A stretch of DNA of 64,000 nucleotides from Gambelia wislizenii (Eukaryota > Chordata > Lepidosauria > Squamata > Crotaphytidae), in the NCBI GenBank assembly GCA_030847615.1, contig JAUMIR010000005.1, forward strand, positions 240,784,645 through 240,848,644, written 5' to 3'. Each line of letters opens with the position of its first letter. Positions within the stretch are counted from its first letter, which is position 1. Positions 53,651 through 64,000 of the stretch are shown piece by piece. Below the pieces are notes generated by a model. It did not search any database, had not been told where the DNA came from, and saw nothing but the letters and a program-made list of their open reading frames with translations. The translations under genes and the position numbers were made by a program.

Positions 53651-54099
53651 CTACTGCCTTCTCGCCAGTAAGCAAACCAGCAAGCAGCCAGGCAATCAGG
53701 ATGGGGACAGGGAGAATGCTGGGGTTGCCCAGCCTGGGCTGGAAGTGGAGGGAGAGGAGCCTGGCTCCAGTTCAACTATGGCAGATCCACAATAGCAAGG
53801 CATCCCTTGAAAGCCCATCCCCTCTGAGGTCCGACTAATCACAGTTCAGCTCTGTTGTGTGCCCTTTATCTGGGATGGTTGCTGATTGTTCAGCCAACCA
53901 ATATACAGTTTTCCCCAGACTTTCCAAAAAATTATGTGGAAAATAGAGGTATGGAAAGTCATGGGTTTACTGGTTTTTTTTGCTACCCCTCCTTCCGAAT
54001 AGCTCATGTCTGCCCCAATGAGTGTGGGGACCAATGGGTTTTACCCGATTTCTTCCCGGTTATTTTTTGCCATGCAAATGGCCCCCTGGAGGTATCTCA

Positions 54100-54158
54100 T
54101 TCATAGGGTTGCCATAAGTTGATGTAAGTTTGATGGCAGTTAACAACAAAGTTCCAAC
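54100..54158 (+). mobile_element. BovB-like tail relic
   Basis: GGGTTGCCATAAGTTGATGT, TTGATGGCAGTTAACAACA resembles the 3' end of RTE-BovB or a SINE tailed with it. The 440 bases before it and 350 after show nothing else recognised. Confidence 0.45.
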
Positions 54159-54510
54159 TGAAGTAGACCCATTGAAGCAATGGGATTTACATACTTATGT
54201 ATTGACTTACTGTTCAACAATCGATTCAGTGAGACTACTCCAGCTGGAACTAGCAACTGGATTTAAGCTGACATTAATTGGGCAATGTTGATACCATCTT
54301 CTCCATTAGAGGGCTGTCTTGCTTGATAACTTTTTTAACACCTCAGTGTTAAAAAATTTTTTTTAACAGCATTTTTTTTAAAGTGATATAAACAAGCTCT
54401 GATCCTGTTCAGTTCTGCTACCATCTCAGCTAATAGAAGTAACTGTTTCATCAGTAATACAAGGACTGCCTAAAATCCTAATGTCATTAATCAAGTTGTA
54501 AATAGTGGAG

Positions 54511-55227
54511 ATGAAAGCGTTCGAGGAGTCGTAAGTGGTGGCGATAGGTGACCCATGTTTCAGACCCATAAAGGAGAATAGACAGTACAATGGCTCTATA
54601 CACACTGATTTTTGTGCTTCACCTCAGGTGTTTGTTACTCCAGACTCTTTTGTAAAGTCTTCCAAATGTGCTGTATACACACAATCCTAAATATACACTG
54701 GACTGACTATGTGACAAATGTTGCTGTCCTTGAGCAAGCAGGGATCACCAGCATTGAGGCCATGATATTGAGAACACAGCTGAGCTGGGCAGGGCATGTT
54801 TCTAGGATGGAGGACCATCGCCTCCCAAAAATAGTACTCTACGATGAACTCGCCATGGGTCAAAGTAAGAAGGCGCTCAAAAAAAAGCGATACAAGGATT
54901 CCCTGAAACAACATCTCAGGCTCGGCCAAATTGATCACCAACAATGGTCCGCCCTAGCCTCACATCGGGAGGCATGGAGGTGCACTATCCACAATGCTGC
55001 AGCCTTATTTGAGAACTCAGGCCGAACAAGTCTTGAAGGGAAACGACAATGCAGAAAGAATCACAACCTGAAACATCACCCAAGGAGACCTTCTGCTGTG
55101 CTTTCTGCAACCAGACTTGTTTATCTTAGATTGGCCTTTTTAGCCATCAGTGCGCTTGTAGAAAGTGCAGGATGAGTCCTTCCTGAATCTTCGTTTGCGA
55201 AGAAAAGCCAGAGAGAGAGAGAGAAAC
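54511..55227 (+). mobile_element. Zinc-finger LINE, copy 4, with inverted 5' part
   Basis: 54511 to about 54675 is the reverse complement of LINE sequence equivalent to 23676-23846, and from about 54670 onwards the element runs forward from the equivalent of 23850 to the end. AGTGGAG at 54504-54510 and 55228-55234 brackets the whole structure as one insertion. The forward part encodes ILNIHWTDYVTNVAVLEQAG, IEAMILRTQLSWAGHVSRME, then shifts frame before the finger. Stem-loop TCTTCG-TTTG-CGAAGA near 55188-55203 and (AG)n tail are intact. Confidence 0.9.
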
Positions 55228-55393
55228 AGTGGAGAAATTCTGTTTTGCTAAATTGGTAGGCTGTTGCATTTTTATGACTCTGGTGCTGGTTACAATAGAT
55301 TTTCCAAGGAATAGAAGGTCAAAGAGTAAAGTCTGTCAAAATGGAGAAAGGCAATTTGGAGCATTAAGTCCCTACATTTTGAAATACAGTATA

Positions 55394-55659
55394 CAGTCAG
55401 ACCCCTGTTTCTAGGGGGTGGGGAGCAGTTCCAAGACTTGAATATCAGAAACCTCAGATAACAGCAAACCCAACTTCTGGTCTAAAGGACTTCTGGTAAA
55501 AACATATCAAAGAGTTGTATTGGGGGACCTAGAAGATGCCTAGAGAAGATGCATCCCTAGGTATTTTCCAGTGCAGCTACATGGTATGTGTCCCTTTTTT
55601 GTGTCCCGAGGATAACTGAAACTATGGATATTGGTTCTGCAGATATGAGGGTCTAATTG
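55394..55659 (+). mobile_element. Tigger-like MITE (266 bp)
   Basis: TA on both sides (55392-55393, 55660-55661). Left end CAGTCAGACCCCTGTTTCTA, right end inverted GATATGAGGGTCTAATTG. Internal GGGGGACCTAGAAGATGCCT. Same subfamily as 46521. Confidence 0.75.
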
Positions 55660-55664
55660 TAACT

Positions 55665-56085
55665 AATTTTTAGTCACTTTTATTTATTTTATCCCTCATC
55701 AATTATGAAAAAGAAATATCCCATTGTTCAAGTGGTGACTTGTGCTGTTTTCTCATGACAAGTCATGGATCCTGAGGTAACGACAAAGTGAAGGAGAAGA
55801 AAGTTTATTTGGTGCCACAGGCCAGCAGCTTGTTATATTCATTCATGGGAAAGTGAAGAATTCTTTTTAAAAACTTGAAACCATAATGGTTATTTCTCAA
55901 CAAGAAAAGTGGCCTCATGAATTCAGAAAACAACAAACTTTAATGACACATCTAGCCTGAAAGAATTTTTAAAAACCACTTTTTAGCTGTATCCAGTTAT
56001 TAATTCCTTGTAATCTGCCTTGGATCCTGTATAAGGAGAAAGACAGAATGTATATTAAATTAAATTAAATACTTTGCTTTCCATC
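55665..56085. other. No recognised feature
   Basis: AT-rich; an ATTAAATTAAATTAAAT run at 56054-56070, possibly an eroded LINE tail after TGTATAAGGAGAAAGACAGA. Confidence 0.45.
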
Positions 56086-56089
56086 TGCT

Positions 56090-56297
56090 GTTATGTGCCT
56101 TCAAGTCAACTCAACTTATGGCTCCTGCATTCAAGGGTTTTCTTGGCAAGATGTATCCAGTGGAAGTTTCCCAGTGCAGTCCTGAGACTGTGACTTGCAC
56201 AAAGTCACCCAATGAGTTTCCATGGCTGAGGGGGGATTTGAACCATCCTCTCCTGGAGTTGTTGCTCAACACTCAAACCACCACCCCATGATGTCTC
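56090..56297 (-). mobile_element. tRNA-derived SINE with BovB-like tail
   Basis: Minus copy of the 10545 family: head CATCATGGGGTGGTGGTTTG, TGGGTGACTTTGTGCAAGTC, tail TTGACTTGAAGGCACATAAC. About 80% intact by eye. Confidence 0.7.
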
Positions 56298-56714
56298 TCT
56301 CTGTTTTTCATCCAGGTTTCTGTAACTTGAGGAAAAATATGTCTCCACACGCAACCGCAGTCTTTTGAAACAAATGCAAGCAAGTGCATAAAACACAGAA
56401 CAATTGGATGATGGAACAAACCATTGGGCACTTCTAATTTTTCAGATTCCATGCAACAGGGAAACAACTATCCTAATTTAATTGACTCAGTTTGTGCAGT
56501 CTAGGCAAAATCTTATCTCTCTTGCAGGTGTTAGCATGCCATACTACCCGCTCCCTATAATATCTCAAAATTGGGCACGTTGGACACTATGAAGGGAACA
56601 AGTTGACCCCCCCCCAAAAAAAGCACAGGAGGTCACAAGGACCTGGGAAGATGTCTTACAAATATTTTTAGCAAGCCAGACCAACCTAGGGTTATGCAAA
56701 AAGAAACAATCAAG

Positions 56715-58078
56715 GAGACAGTCAGGGTTAAAGCTGAAAGAAAGTGATTTGCCTGAGTCATCTTAAATATCCTAAACAAAGTCATTAAGGAGGTATGCTC
56801 TAATCCCTTCTTGGGTACCTAAACAATGAGTCATGTAACCAAACAATCAAGTGGCCTTTCAAACTTCAGTACCAAGGAAAGCTAATATCAGACCCCCCCA
56901 CTCCTGTCCTGCATTGTGAGGTTGTCGTAAACCCATCAATTCCTGTCTCCCAGCCATCTAAGACAATCAGTGGAGTTTTGTTCTCCTTTGTCCCTCCCGT
57001 GGGAGAGTCATTCAGCCATTGTTGTAGTCAGAATGTGCCTCCAAGACACGAAATGGGTTATAAATATCCCAGCTTAGACACTAGCAAAGTGTGCCACAGA
57101 TGGACACAACTCATTGCTGGATTCTCTTTGCTGCCCCCAGACACCATTCTGGGCCTCTTCACTACACAGAACTCTCTTCTCTTCAGGACTGGTAAATTTT
57201 GCCCATTCCCCTGGTTTCTCTTGATTTTTAAATTTTTAATTTTTAAAAATTTAACAATGTGTGTTAGCTAATTGCCCCCACAAGCCAGGTACTCATTTTA
57301 CCAACCTACAAAAGGATGAAGGCTGAGTCAACCTTGGAATCTTCTGGAATCAAACTTGCAACATGGAGACTTGCAGTACTGGCATTTAACCACTGCATCA
57401 CCAGGGCTTCCTTGATCCAACCTTCCCCACTTTCTTTCTAATAGCCTCGTATGGTTCTTAGGAGTGTGCATTGTGTGTGTGATTTCACTTTGTGTTATTT
57501 TCAATAAAGATACTGTACTTTATTTCACTTTAAACTGGAGTTCTCTAGAGTAGTACTGGTATACATAGGTTAGAAGGTCCCAAAGTTACCCTCCTTTATA
57601 GGCCAACCGTTTTGAGCTAATAATTCTCCCATACATTAAACAAGACATTGGCATCCTAGGTGGGCTCCCCACAGATCCCCCCACCTCTTAGGGTAACACA
57701 GGTGAGGAAGGGGGGAAAGCAGGCAAGCAAGGGCTTACATCCCTATTTAGAACTATAATTGTCATTGATTACACTTTTTTTAAAAAAGTGTCATTCCAAA
57801 CTCTGCTGGCATTGCACCTCTGGGCAAAGGATGTACAATGAGCAAATGGCAATGTCAAGAAGAAGGGCCAATAGAAGGGTCAGATTGAAGAGTATTTAGC
57901 AACGGATCCCCTCCTAAGGTGTTCACTATAATAGATGTTCCTCCTTTGATTGTCCTACAGTAATGTCCACTAGTTCCTACCATTCAGCTCTTTAACTGAC
58001 TACCACTAATAAAGCCCAAATTTCAAGGAGATAGGGTTAAAGCTGAGAGAAAGTGACTTGCCTGAGTCATCCTAGGGC
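56715..58078 (+). other. Region with a direct repeat and LTR-like signals
   Basis: About 60 bases (GGGTTAAAGCTGAAAGAAAG, TGATTTGCCTGAGTCATC) at 56725-56765 recur at 58029-58070. Between them are a TATA-like TTATAAATATCC at 57058 and AATAAA at 57502. This could be a degraded LTR element, but no primer-binding site, TG...CA ends or gag/pol frames were found. The SINE at 57252 is inserted inside. Low confidence; no gene recognised. Confidence 0.28.
57252..57414 (-). mobile_element. tRNA-derived SINE, 5' part
   Basis: Minus copy of the 12190 family: AATGTGTGTTAGCTAATTGC, CCTACAAAAGGATGAAGGC, head GCCCTGGTGATGCAGTGGTT. The 3' third is missing. Confidence 0.78.
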
Positions 58079-58616
58079 TTGTTTGCAGAGGCTATTTACC
58101 CTTCCTGCCCCTGTCTTGGAGCCCTGCAGTCCTGATGAAGCAGGGCTTTCACTCCGTTTTGCCCCTGGGCAGTCCTCATAAATCCTGTTGCAAAGATGGG
58201 GCTAAGATGGGGGGGGGGGAAGACAGTGTAGGATGTGATAAAACATTTAAGAAAATGCATGTTTAAATCCATTCCTGCCAAAATAAAATGGATCTGGCCA
58301 CACATGACCATAGGAGCCTATTCTGCAACGCCAGCCTGTTGCCCTCTGCCTCACTTCTCTGGATCCAGGAAGGGGGACCACAGCATGTGTCCAGGCTAGT
58401 CAAATACAGGGGACCTTGCTCATGTGCTGTGGGCCTCCTGCCTAGATCCAGAGAATGGGGCGCAAACATTGGCAATGGTGGCTGCAGGGATGGGCTGCCA
58501 TGCCCGTCTGGACTCTGGCCCATTTTGTCCTGGTAATGGGGGAGGAATGGGCCTGATCCATGGGCAGGATACAGCAGTGGGAAGGCAGCGCACCATGGCC
58601 CATGTAGATAAGCCCT
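58076..58616 (-). mobile_element. hAT-like non-autonomous element, family A, copy 3
   Basis: Left end AGGGCTTGTTTGCAGAGG, right end inverted CATGTAGATAAGCCCT. Internal GAGCCCTGCAGTCCTGATGA, CATGTGCTGTGGGCCTCCTG and CATGCCCGTCTGGACTCTGG match the other copies. It interrupts the second copy of the 56725 direct repeat. Confidence 0.68.
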
Positions 58617-59195
58617 TAGTGAGCCCTGGGCTTGCTGGCTTTTTTACAGGATGGGGCTCGTGTAACCAACTTGAATCTTTAGCTGATGTTGGAGTGGGAT
58701 GAGGTACCATAACTTTCCATCAGGTGGGATGAAAATATTTGTTCTTCCTTACCTCCCAAACCCCCATTTTTCAGCTATAGCCATCCCCTACCAACACAGC
58801 TACTGCCTTATCAGTAGGAGGCAGGGGAAGGGGGAGTGGAGGAGCACCCAGCTCTCTTCTTGTGTCACTAGCAGAATGCCAGCCACAGCGCTCTAATCAT
58901 GTAGTATCATCCTCCTGGACCTTTGGAGGACCCCAAGAAGACCTCTGGATGACCCTGGGAGGTCCAAAAGGATGCTTGTTTCTTCCCATGGGCAGCTGCA
59001 GGGAAAAAAAATCAACAACCCAACTGGTTGCCTGGCTGTTCTTCATATTTTCCCCATAGCCTCCTAGCCACTGAATGGCTGTGGCATGGGATTGCCAAGT
59101 AACAAATAGTATGTGGTTTGTGGAGGGAGTTGTAGTCAATGGAGATGCTGAATTCTTCCATCCAGCATGGTCAAAAAAGTTACTTATGCAGAAGT
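58617..59195. other. No recognised gene
   Basis: Contains GTTTGTGGAGGGAGTTGTAG at 59115-59135, an end of the palindromic MITE group. The 207-codon minus frame 58897-59520 shows no domain and runs across this and the next repeat. Confidence 0.45.
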
Positions 59196-59199
59196 AACT

Positions 59200-59545
59200 T
59201 TCAGTTATGCCTGCATGGATCCCTAACAGGATGCCATCTGAAATTGCTACCCATCGCATATACCTCAGTCTATCAGAGAGACAAAACCTTGGACACATGC
59301 TGCAGGACTCCTTCCTGCCTTCCAGGAGAGCAGGGAGATTGGCAGCTGGAGCCTGCCAGGACCGGCTCTTCTGGACACCCAGGGCCTGATCCATTTCCTC
59401 CTGGCAGAAATTGAGTAAAACAGGTGGCTTTTTAAAAAAAAAAAAAATGGGATAAAGAACCCTACCCTGTCTTCCCCCATCTGTACCCTGTATCTGCTCA
59501 AGATTGTGAGGACTACCCAATAGTATTAGGCCCTACAGCCACCCC
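59200..59545 (+). mobile_element. hAT-like family A, degraded copy
   Basis: GGACACCCAGGGCCTGATCC, CCCATCTGTACCCTGTATCT and GATTGTGAGGACTACCCA correspond to the family A body (16237, 61212). Ends are not clear. Confidence 0.45.
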
Positions 59546-59549
59546 TGAC

Positions 59550-60485
59550 AAATTATCAGCCTGTTTACTTGGCTTTCCATATGCAAAATATGGATCCATC
59601 TTCTGTTTCCTCCCCCCAGCTCTGAAATTTGTTCTTAGAAACCTGTCAGTCATTCTCGTTCATTCCTGGCTCTTTTCCAGCAAGGGAGAGCTTCAGAGAG
59701 ATTGAATGCCCTGTTCTCTTGTTTGACCTGCCAAGTTTCTGGGTAGTCTATTAAGTCTGGTAACCTGAATTTATGAAAGGTATAATTTCCTACTTATCTT
59801 TGTGCAGAAAATGCTGGGTGGGCAGCAAACCTTCTTATTAAAATTCCCTGTTTATTTTCACATAATGTGGGATGTGAGAAGTGTGCCTCAAGCCAGATGG
59901 GGGACAATTTGAATTTCTTCAAAATGCTGGCTGATCATTCTGGGCGGAGAACTGGCTCATGTACATCTAATCTCCTAATTTTGTGCTGCTCTCTTGCTTT
60001 CCACAGGTCACACTTTCAGTCTACAGATGTAGTGCTTATCTTTTCCCTTCCTTTGCAGTCTCTCCAGTCTAGTCTGTAAGCACATACAAGCTTGGGGCAC
60101 TCAGTAAATTCATATTGAAGCCCATGCCAAGACTTGCATAATCCTTTCATTTGTCAGTGACCTTTGCAGCAAGGAGAGTCTGCTGTTGATTTTCTGAACA
60201 TCTTTCTGTGCGAATGAGCTCTTGTAGTAATGTACACTGTCTAACAAGAATACTCAATTGTCTTACCAGGTTGTTTTCTTTTTTGTTGTTGGTTTCTCAT
60301 TTAATCACATGAAAAGAACTAGCCTCCATGAGTTCACTGTGTTACACTCATCAAATCAACACATGTCCACTCAAATTTCATTTACATCAAGCCAATGACC
60401 ATTGCAGTTATAATGAATACAATACATACCAACACTCAACCAGCATAAAAGCTTACCAATATTAATATTAAAAGCATCTTGGCCA
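59550..60485. other. Mostly unique DNA
   Basis: No repeat or gene recognised. Short frames lack splice context. Confidence 0.45.
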
Positions 60486-60494
60486 GTATTCTAT

Positions 60495-61205
60495 ATCAGC
60501 TACTCAGTTAAGAATACATAACTAAGTAACTTAAGTAACTTCCCCTGGCCTGACCCCCCCCACACACACACAACCGAACAGAAAGATTGTTTACCTGTGC
60601 TACAATTGTAGGCAGAATGGACCTCATCCTCCCCAATTTACTCATCTGTAATGATTTCATATTCACAATTACACCTAGGAGATTTTTCACACAGTCAATA
60701 TACTCCAAGGAGAGATTGGGGCAGAAACAGGGCTGTTCCTGAAGCAGCGCCCCGTTTCGCACGCTCCCTGCTTTCTCTCGATCTCGCGTCATCTTCGTTC
60801 TGTGCAGCTTCCAGTTCCCTCCTGGTATCTTCCGTCATTTTTTAATAATGAGGAACCTTTGTTATTAAAAAATGACGGAAGATACCAGGAGGGAACTGGA
60901 AGCTGCACAGAACAAAGATGATGCAAGATCGAGAGAAGGCAGGGGGCATGCAAAACGGGACGCTGCTTCAGGAACAGCCCCACTTCTGCCCCAATCTCTC
61001 CTTGGAATATATTGCCCGTGTGAAAATCTCCTTAAGTCACAATAGTGGCACTATTACCACAGTTGCAACTCCCCTTCCAACCTCCTTTACAGGTCATCAC
61101 TTGCATGGGAAGAAGGTCATCCATTCTTCCAGCAATAAGAGCATAAGTGATGTTTCTGTGAGGTTGGGGGATGGGTGGGTCCGGGGAAGTAACTTATTTA
61201 GGTCT
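60495..61205. repeat. Repeat D: palindrome holding a second palindrome
   Basis: The outer arms 60525-60660 and 61040-61190 pair imperfectly (AAGTAACTTCCCC with GGGGAAGTAACTT; AGGCAGAATGGACCTCAT with the inverse at 61105-61130). Repeat D also occurs as a relic near 40745-40920. The element at 60678-61031 sits in its centre, so it inserted later. Confidence 0.6.
60678..61031. mobile_element. Near-perfect palindromic MITE (354 bp)
   Basis: Ends GGAGATTTTTCACACAG and the inverse GTGTGAAAATCTCC. The arms pair along about 165 bases. The inner ~60 bases on each side (from TTCTGTGCAGCTTCC to TTTTTTAATAA) are identical around a 13-base loop at about 60845-60857. CTA and TTA flank it. End sequence close to 39234-40023. 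No coding capacity. Confidence 0.8.
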
Positions 61206-61211
61206 ACTTAC

Positions 61212-61771
61212 CTAGGGGCTCACCTACATGAGCCAGGATGTGCCGGCACCCTGCTGGTATGTCCTGGCTACAAATTAGACCCATTCTTTCCCCATTGCCT
61301 GTATGAAATGGGAGGGAGTCCTGACGGACACGCCAGCACTGTCATTGTAGCTACAACTGCTGCCATCTTCCATGCACTCCTGGCATCAAGGAAGCCAGAT
61401 GCAACATGTGATCAAGCCTCTGTGCATGTGACCTGCTTTATCCCTTCCTGATTTCTGGGAGAGCCGGGGAGATTGGCAGCAGCAGGGAGGGCTGGCATGC
61501 TGGGATGGGCTCCTGCAGAGATGCGGGGCCTGATCCATTTTCCCTGGTGGTAATTATTTTAAAATGTTGGTATTATTTTAAGAGGTACTATTTTAAAATG
61601 TTGTATCAGACCTTAGCCCATCTTTACCCCCATCTGAGCCCCATATCTGCCCTGGGGCTTGTGAGAACTGTCCAGGGGCAGAATGGGGCAAATGCCCTGT
61701 GTCATCAGGACTGCAGGGCTCTAAGACGTGGGCAAGAAAGGTTATATTGCCCCTCTAGACAAGCCCTGGTA
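61212..61771 (+). mobile_element. hAT-like non-autonomous element, family A, copy 4
   Basis: Left end GGGGCTCACCTACATGAGC, right end inverted CTCTAGACAAGCCCTGG. Internal GTCCTGACGGACACGCCAGC, CTGAGCCCCATATCTGCCCT and CAGGACTGCAGGGCTCTAAG. Frames inside show no transposase. Confidence 0.68.
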
Positions 61772-61885
61772 TAGAATATTGGCCCTTATTTCTGAAATAC
61801 ATCTCTGGTACTAAAACAAATATAGAAGTACAACCAAAAGGACTTATTATGTAAATAAAATAGCTGACTTCATTTTCACATATAT

Positions 61886-62203
61886 ATGAAGGCATGTGTC
61901 ATGGCCAGCCAGGCTGAGGACTCGGAGGACTCAGAGGACAAGGTGGCTGAGCCAGCTCCAGCAAAGCTGGCTGAGCCAGAATCTAGCTCTACTATGCCAG
62001 CTGCAGCAGAGCCCATGACTCAGCAGCCTAGCCTCCCCCCAGCAGAGGTTCCAGGCCTGGGAGACATAGAGGAGCAGGATGAGGAGGTACCTACCTTCAG
62101 CCAAAGAAGGACAGAAACGGTTTGCCTCCAGCGATCCCAGAGATTATATGAGAAATGCTCCGCAATCACCAAACAGCTGTGGTTAGGAGCTGGGCCAATA
62201 TAA
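61886..62203 (+). CDS. Unidentified 105-codon frame, possibly LTR-element derived
   Basis: The frame from ATG 61886 (or the next Met, 61901, MASQAEDSEDSEDKV) to the TAA at 62201 is rich in Glu, Pro, Ala and Ser, then has a basic C-terminal part (QRRTETVCLQRSQRLYEK). The stop lies within ATATAAACAG, followed by a TATA-less stretch with 41-bp repeats. The composition recalls C-terminal ends of Gypsy-type polyproteins next to an LTR, but no protease, RT or integrase motif is visible. It could also be a chance frame. No start signal can be judged. Confidence 0.25.
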   Translation: MKACVMASQAEDSEDSEDKVAEPAPAKLAEPESSSTMPAAAEPMTQQPSLPPAEVPGLGDIEEQDEEVPTFSQRRTETVCLQRSQRLYEKCSAITKQLWLGAGPI

Positions 62204-62317
62204 ACAGCTGTGAGATGCCAAGCTTCTTTGTCAGAGTCTATCTGTGTTCCCTGGTGAAAGCATCTGATTTGGACTCCCTTTTTGCCTGAAGCGTTGCCTC
62301 CTAGACCTCGGATTGAT

Positions 62318-62425
62318 CTGGAACTCTTGACCTTGGACTTGACTCACTGATCTGCTTTCTGGAACTCTTGATCCTGGACTGGACTCGCTGACTTGCTCTC
62401 TGGAACCCTGGACCTTTGGTTTGCC
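62318..62425. repeat. 41-bp tandem repeat
   Basis: CTGGAACTCTTG begins at 62318 and 62359 and CTGGAACCCTGG at 62400, an exact 41-base spacing, with GACTTGACTC and GACTGGACTC in the units. Confidence 0.8.
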
Positions 62426-63465
62426 CCCTAGTTTTGCTAATTGGACATTGAACTGGTACAGTGCTTCAGAATTATCTTCGTGTTGCTGCAAAGCATTGCA
62501 TTTTGCGTGTATCATTCTTATCAGCCCCTCGGTTGGTCTGATATGTACATACATACATATGTGCATACACTGTATGAATGAATGTATATATTTGTGCAGT
62601 TTAAAATGCAGGAGTTAATGATAGTCCTTATTTTAACAGCAATTGCTAAAAAATTTGCTTTTTTAAATGTGACCATAAGATCATGATTCTCAAGGAGGAA
62701 ATTTGCATAATAATTGTCTGTGTGCTCTCGGTGAGTTATCAATAAAGGGGCAAAACTAAAGAACAAAACAATAAGACATGGGCAACGGTTGTTCACTGGC
62801 TTTGGTTTCAGATATCACATGGCACAGGTAAGCAACTGCAATGGAGGGCAGGGGAAAATTTTTGCCCCCCATAACTGCTTGTGGGCCACACTGGTACCTT
62901 GGTGGGGCACTGAAAGTGATGTCATGTCACTTCTGAGACTTGTTTTGGCTGCTTTATGGCCATTTTTAGGAAGTGCTGGGGTTGTAATGGAGGAAAAGAA
63001 GCAAGCTGTTATGTTTGCGAGCAGTTTAGAAGTGCTTGGGCCAAATTTTGAGCCAAAATCACCACCAAATTGCCCCAAACTCATCTAAATAACTTGCAAA
63101 CATAATCGTTTGCTTCTTTAAACTTTTGGTGGGAATTCTGTAGAGAATTAGTGTGTGCCATAGGGCTTCAGAGGCCATAAAAGTAGGTTTTGGTGCTCCC
63201 CCCCCCCATGTGGCTGGACTTTTCCCACCCCTCCTATATGGACAGAGACCATGTTCAGAACTTAGAATATTCCTTTTAAGGATACTTTATTACACTGAGG
63301 ATTCCAACCCTCACCCTTAGCCGTTGGTTATTATTATAATGACAGTTTTCAAAAGTAACACTTTGCTTTCCCATTTCTCAAAACAACTTAAATTGTTACT
63401 TTTAATTACTTTCATAAAATAACTGAACGCTACACACTGCTGACCTATGATAAAAATGCACTCAG
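62426..63465. other. Mostly unique DNA
   Basis: An ACATACATACATAT run at 62546-62560. Frames 62789-63088 and its reverse show no domain. No gene recognised. Confidence 0.45.
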
Positions 63466-63466
63466 G

Positions 63467-64000
63467 GCTTGTCTATATGAGGCTATAAAATGTGGATTGA
63501 TGCACACTAATGCCAATTTGCTGCAGTTTTCATTTGTCTCAATGATTTTTCGGTAAGACCACAGGCATGCGAAGCTATCCACATTCGTTGTTCAAATGGG
63601 CATGCCTGTGATGAGTGAATTACTAGTGTTTTTATTCCCACCAGTTGCTGCTGCCAAACAGTATTTTTTAAAAAGCATATCCAAGATGCGTAAGTGCAAT
63701 ATTCCACTTAAATAAACAGGGGGGGGAAGGGGGAGGAGGCTGTTTCGTCACCTCAGTGCATGATCACTATGGCAAAAATCCAACATGGTGGTTTGGGGCA
63801 CTTGCCTTGCCATCAAGCTCTGCCCCTGCACACATTCAAACAATCCCCTTTCCACTTCTGCTCTTATCAAGAATGTGATCAAAAAGATCAGTTGTTCCAA
63901 TGAGAGGGAATGTGCATTTCCTTTGGAGTTTTTTTTTTAAAAAAATACAGAAAAAACCATAAAGGCTTTTCCTACATGGCATTTCGTGTTTTTGTGCTCC
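63467..64000 (-). mobile_element. hAT-like family B, copy cut by right edge
   Basis: The end CAGGGCTTGTCTATATGAGG at 63464-63483 matches the family terminus. ATCCAACATGGTGG at 63779, CTTGCCATCAAGCTCTGCCC and TTTGGAGTTTTTTT match the family B body inverted. The other terminus is outside the window. Confidence 0.6.

Noticed and set aside
58897..59520. 207-codon minus-strand frame
   Set aside because: Crosses a MITE relic and a degraded hAT-like copy; no recognisable motif and no splice signals.
62819..62828. TTTCAG ... CAG|GTAAGC micro-exon-like pattern
   Set aside because: Only about 16 bases between acceptor and donor and no partner exons.

Overview
The window looks like intergenic or intronic nuclear DNA from a squamate reptile (lizard-like). 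The evidence is the repeat mix: L1, CR1 and L2 LINEs, a fourth LINE with a C-terminal zinc finger, tRNA-derived SINEs whose tails resemble RTE-BovB, 5S-rRNA-derived SINEs, and many short DNA transposons. There is no operon structure, no rRNA or tRNA gene, and no recognisable intact cellular gene. The only candidate host coding sequence is a 132-base terminal-exon-like segment on the minus strand at 5549-5680.

Layout. 1-5500: a young L1 ORF2 cut by the left edge, then an older L1 carrying two Harbinger-like MITEs. 5500-8100: candidate exon, a 3-bp-TSD DNA element and simple repeats. 8125-9955: a minus-strand CR1 reverse-transcriptase copy. 10000-14350: SINEs (tRNA and 5S types), a hAT-like element and a CR1 with a SINE inside. 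15900-22950: L2, hAT-like and Tigger-like elements, CR1 nested in CR1, and a GC-rich tandem block. 23000-26950: two copies of the zinc-finger LINE, one inserted into a SINE, and a 96-bp minisatellite. 29300-32560: SINEs and a second CR1-in-CR1 nest. 33300-45250: Tigger, Harbinger-like and hAT-like elements, the best-preserved CR1 (36627-38203) and a repeat pair that supplies an empty site. 45600-55660: more MITEs, two further zinc-finger LINE copies (one with an inverted 5' part), minisatellites. 56000-64000: SINEs, hAT-like elements, a nested palindrome at 60500-61205 and LTR-like fragments.

The elements do not work as a pathway. Their nesting gives a relative chronology. Autonomous enzymes visible are the reverse transcriptases of L1, CR1 and the zinc-finger LINE, and all are damaged or 5'-truncated here. 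The SINEs with BovB-like tails would depend on an RTE enzyme that is not in the window. The DNA elements are all non-autonomous; no transposase was seen. All family names rest on reading motifs and recalled consensus features, not on database searches.
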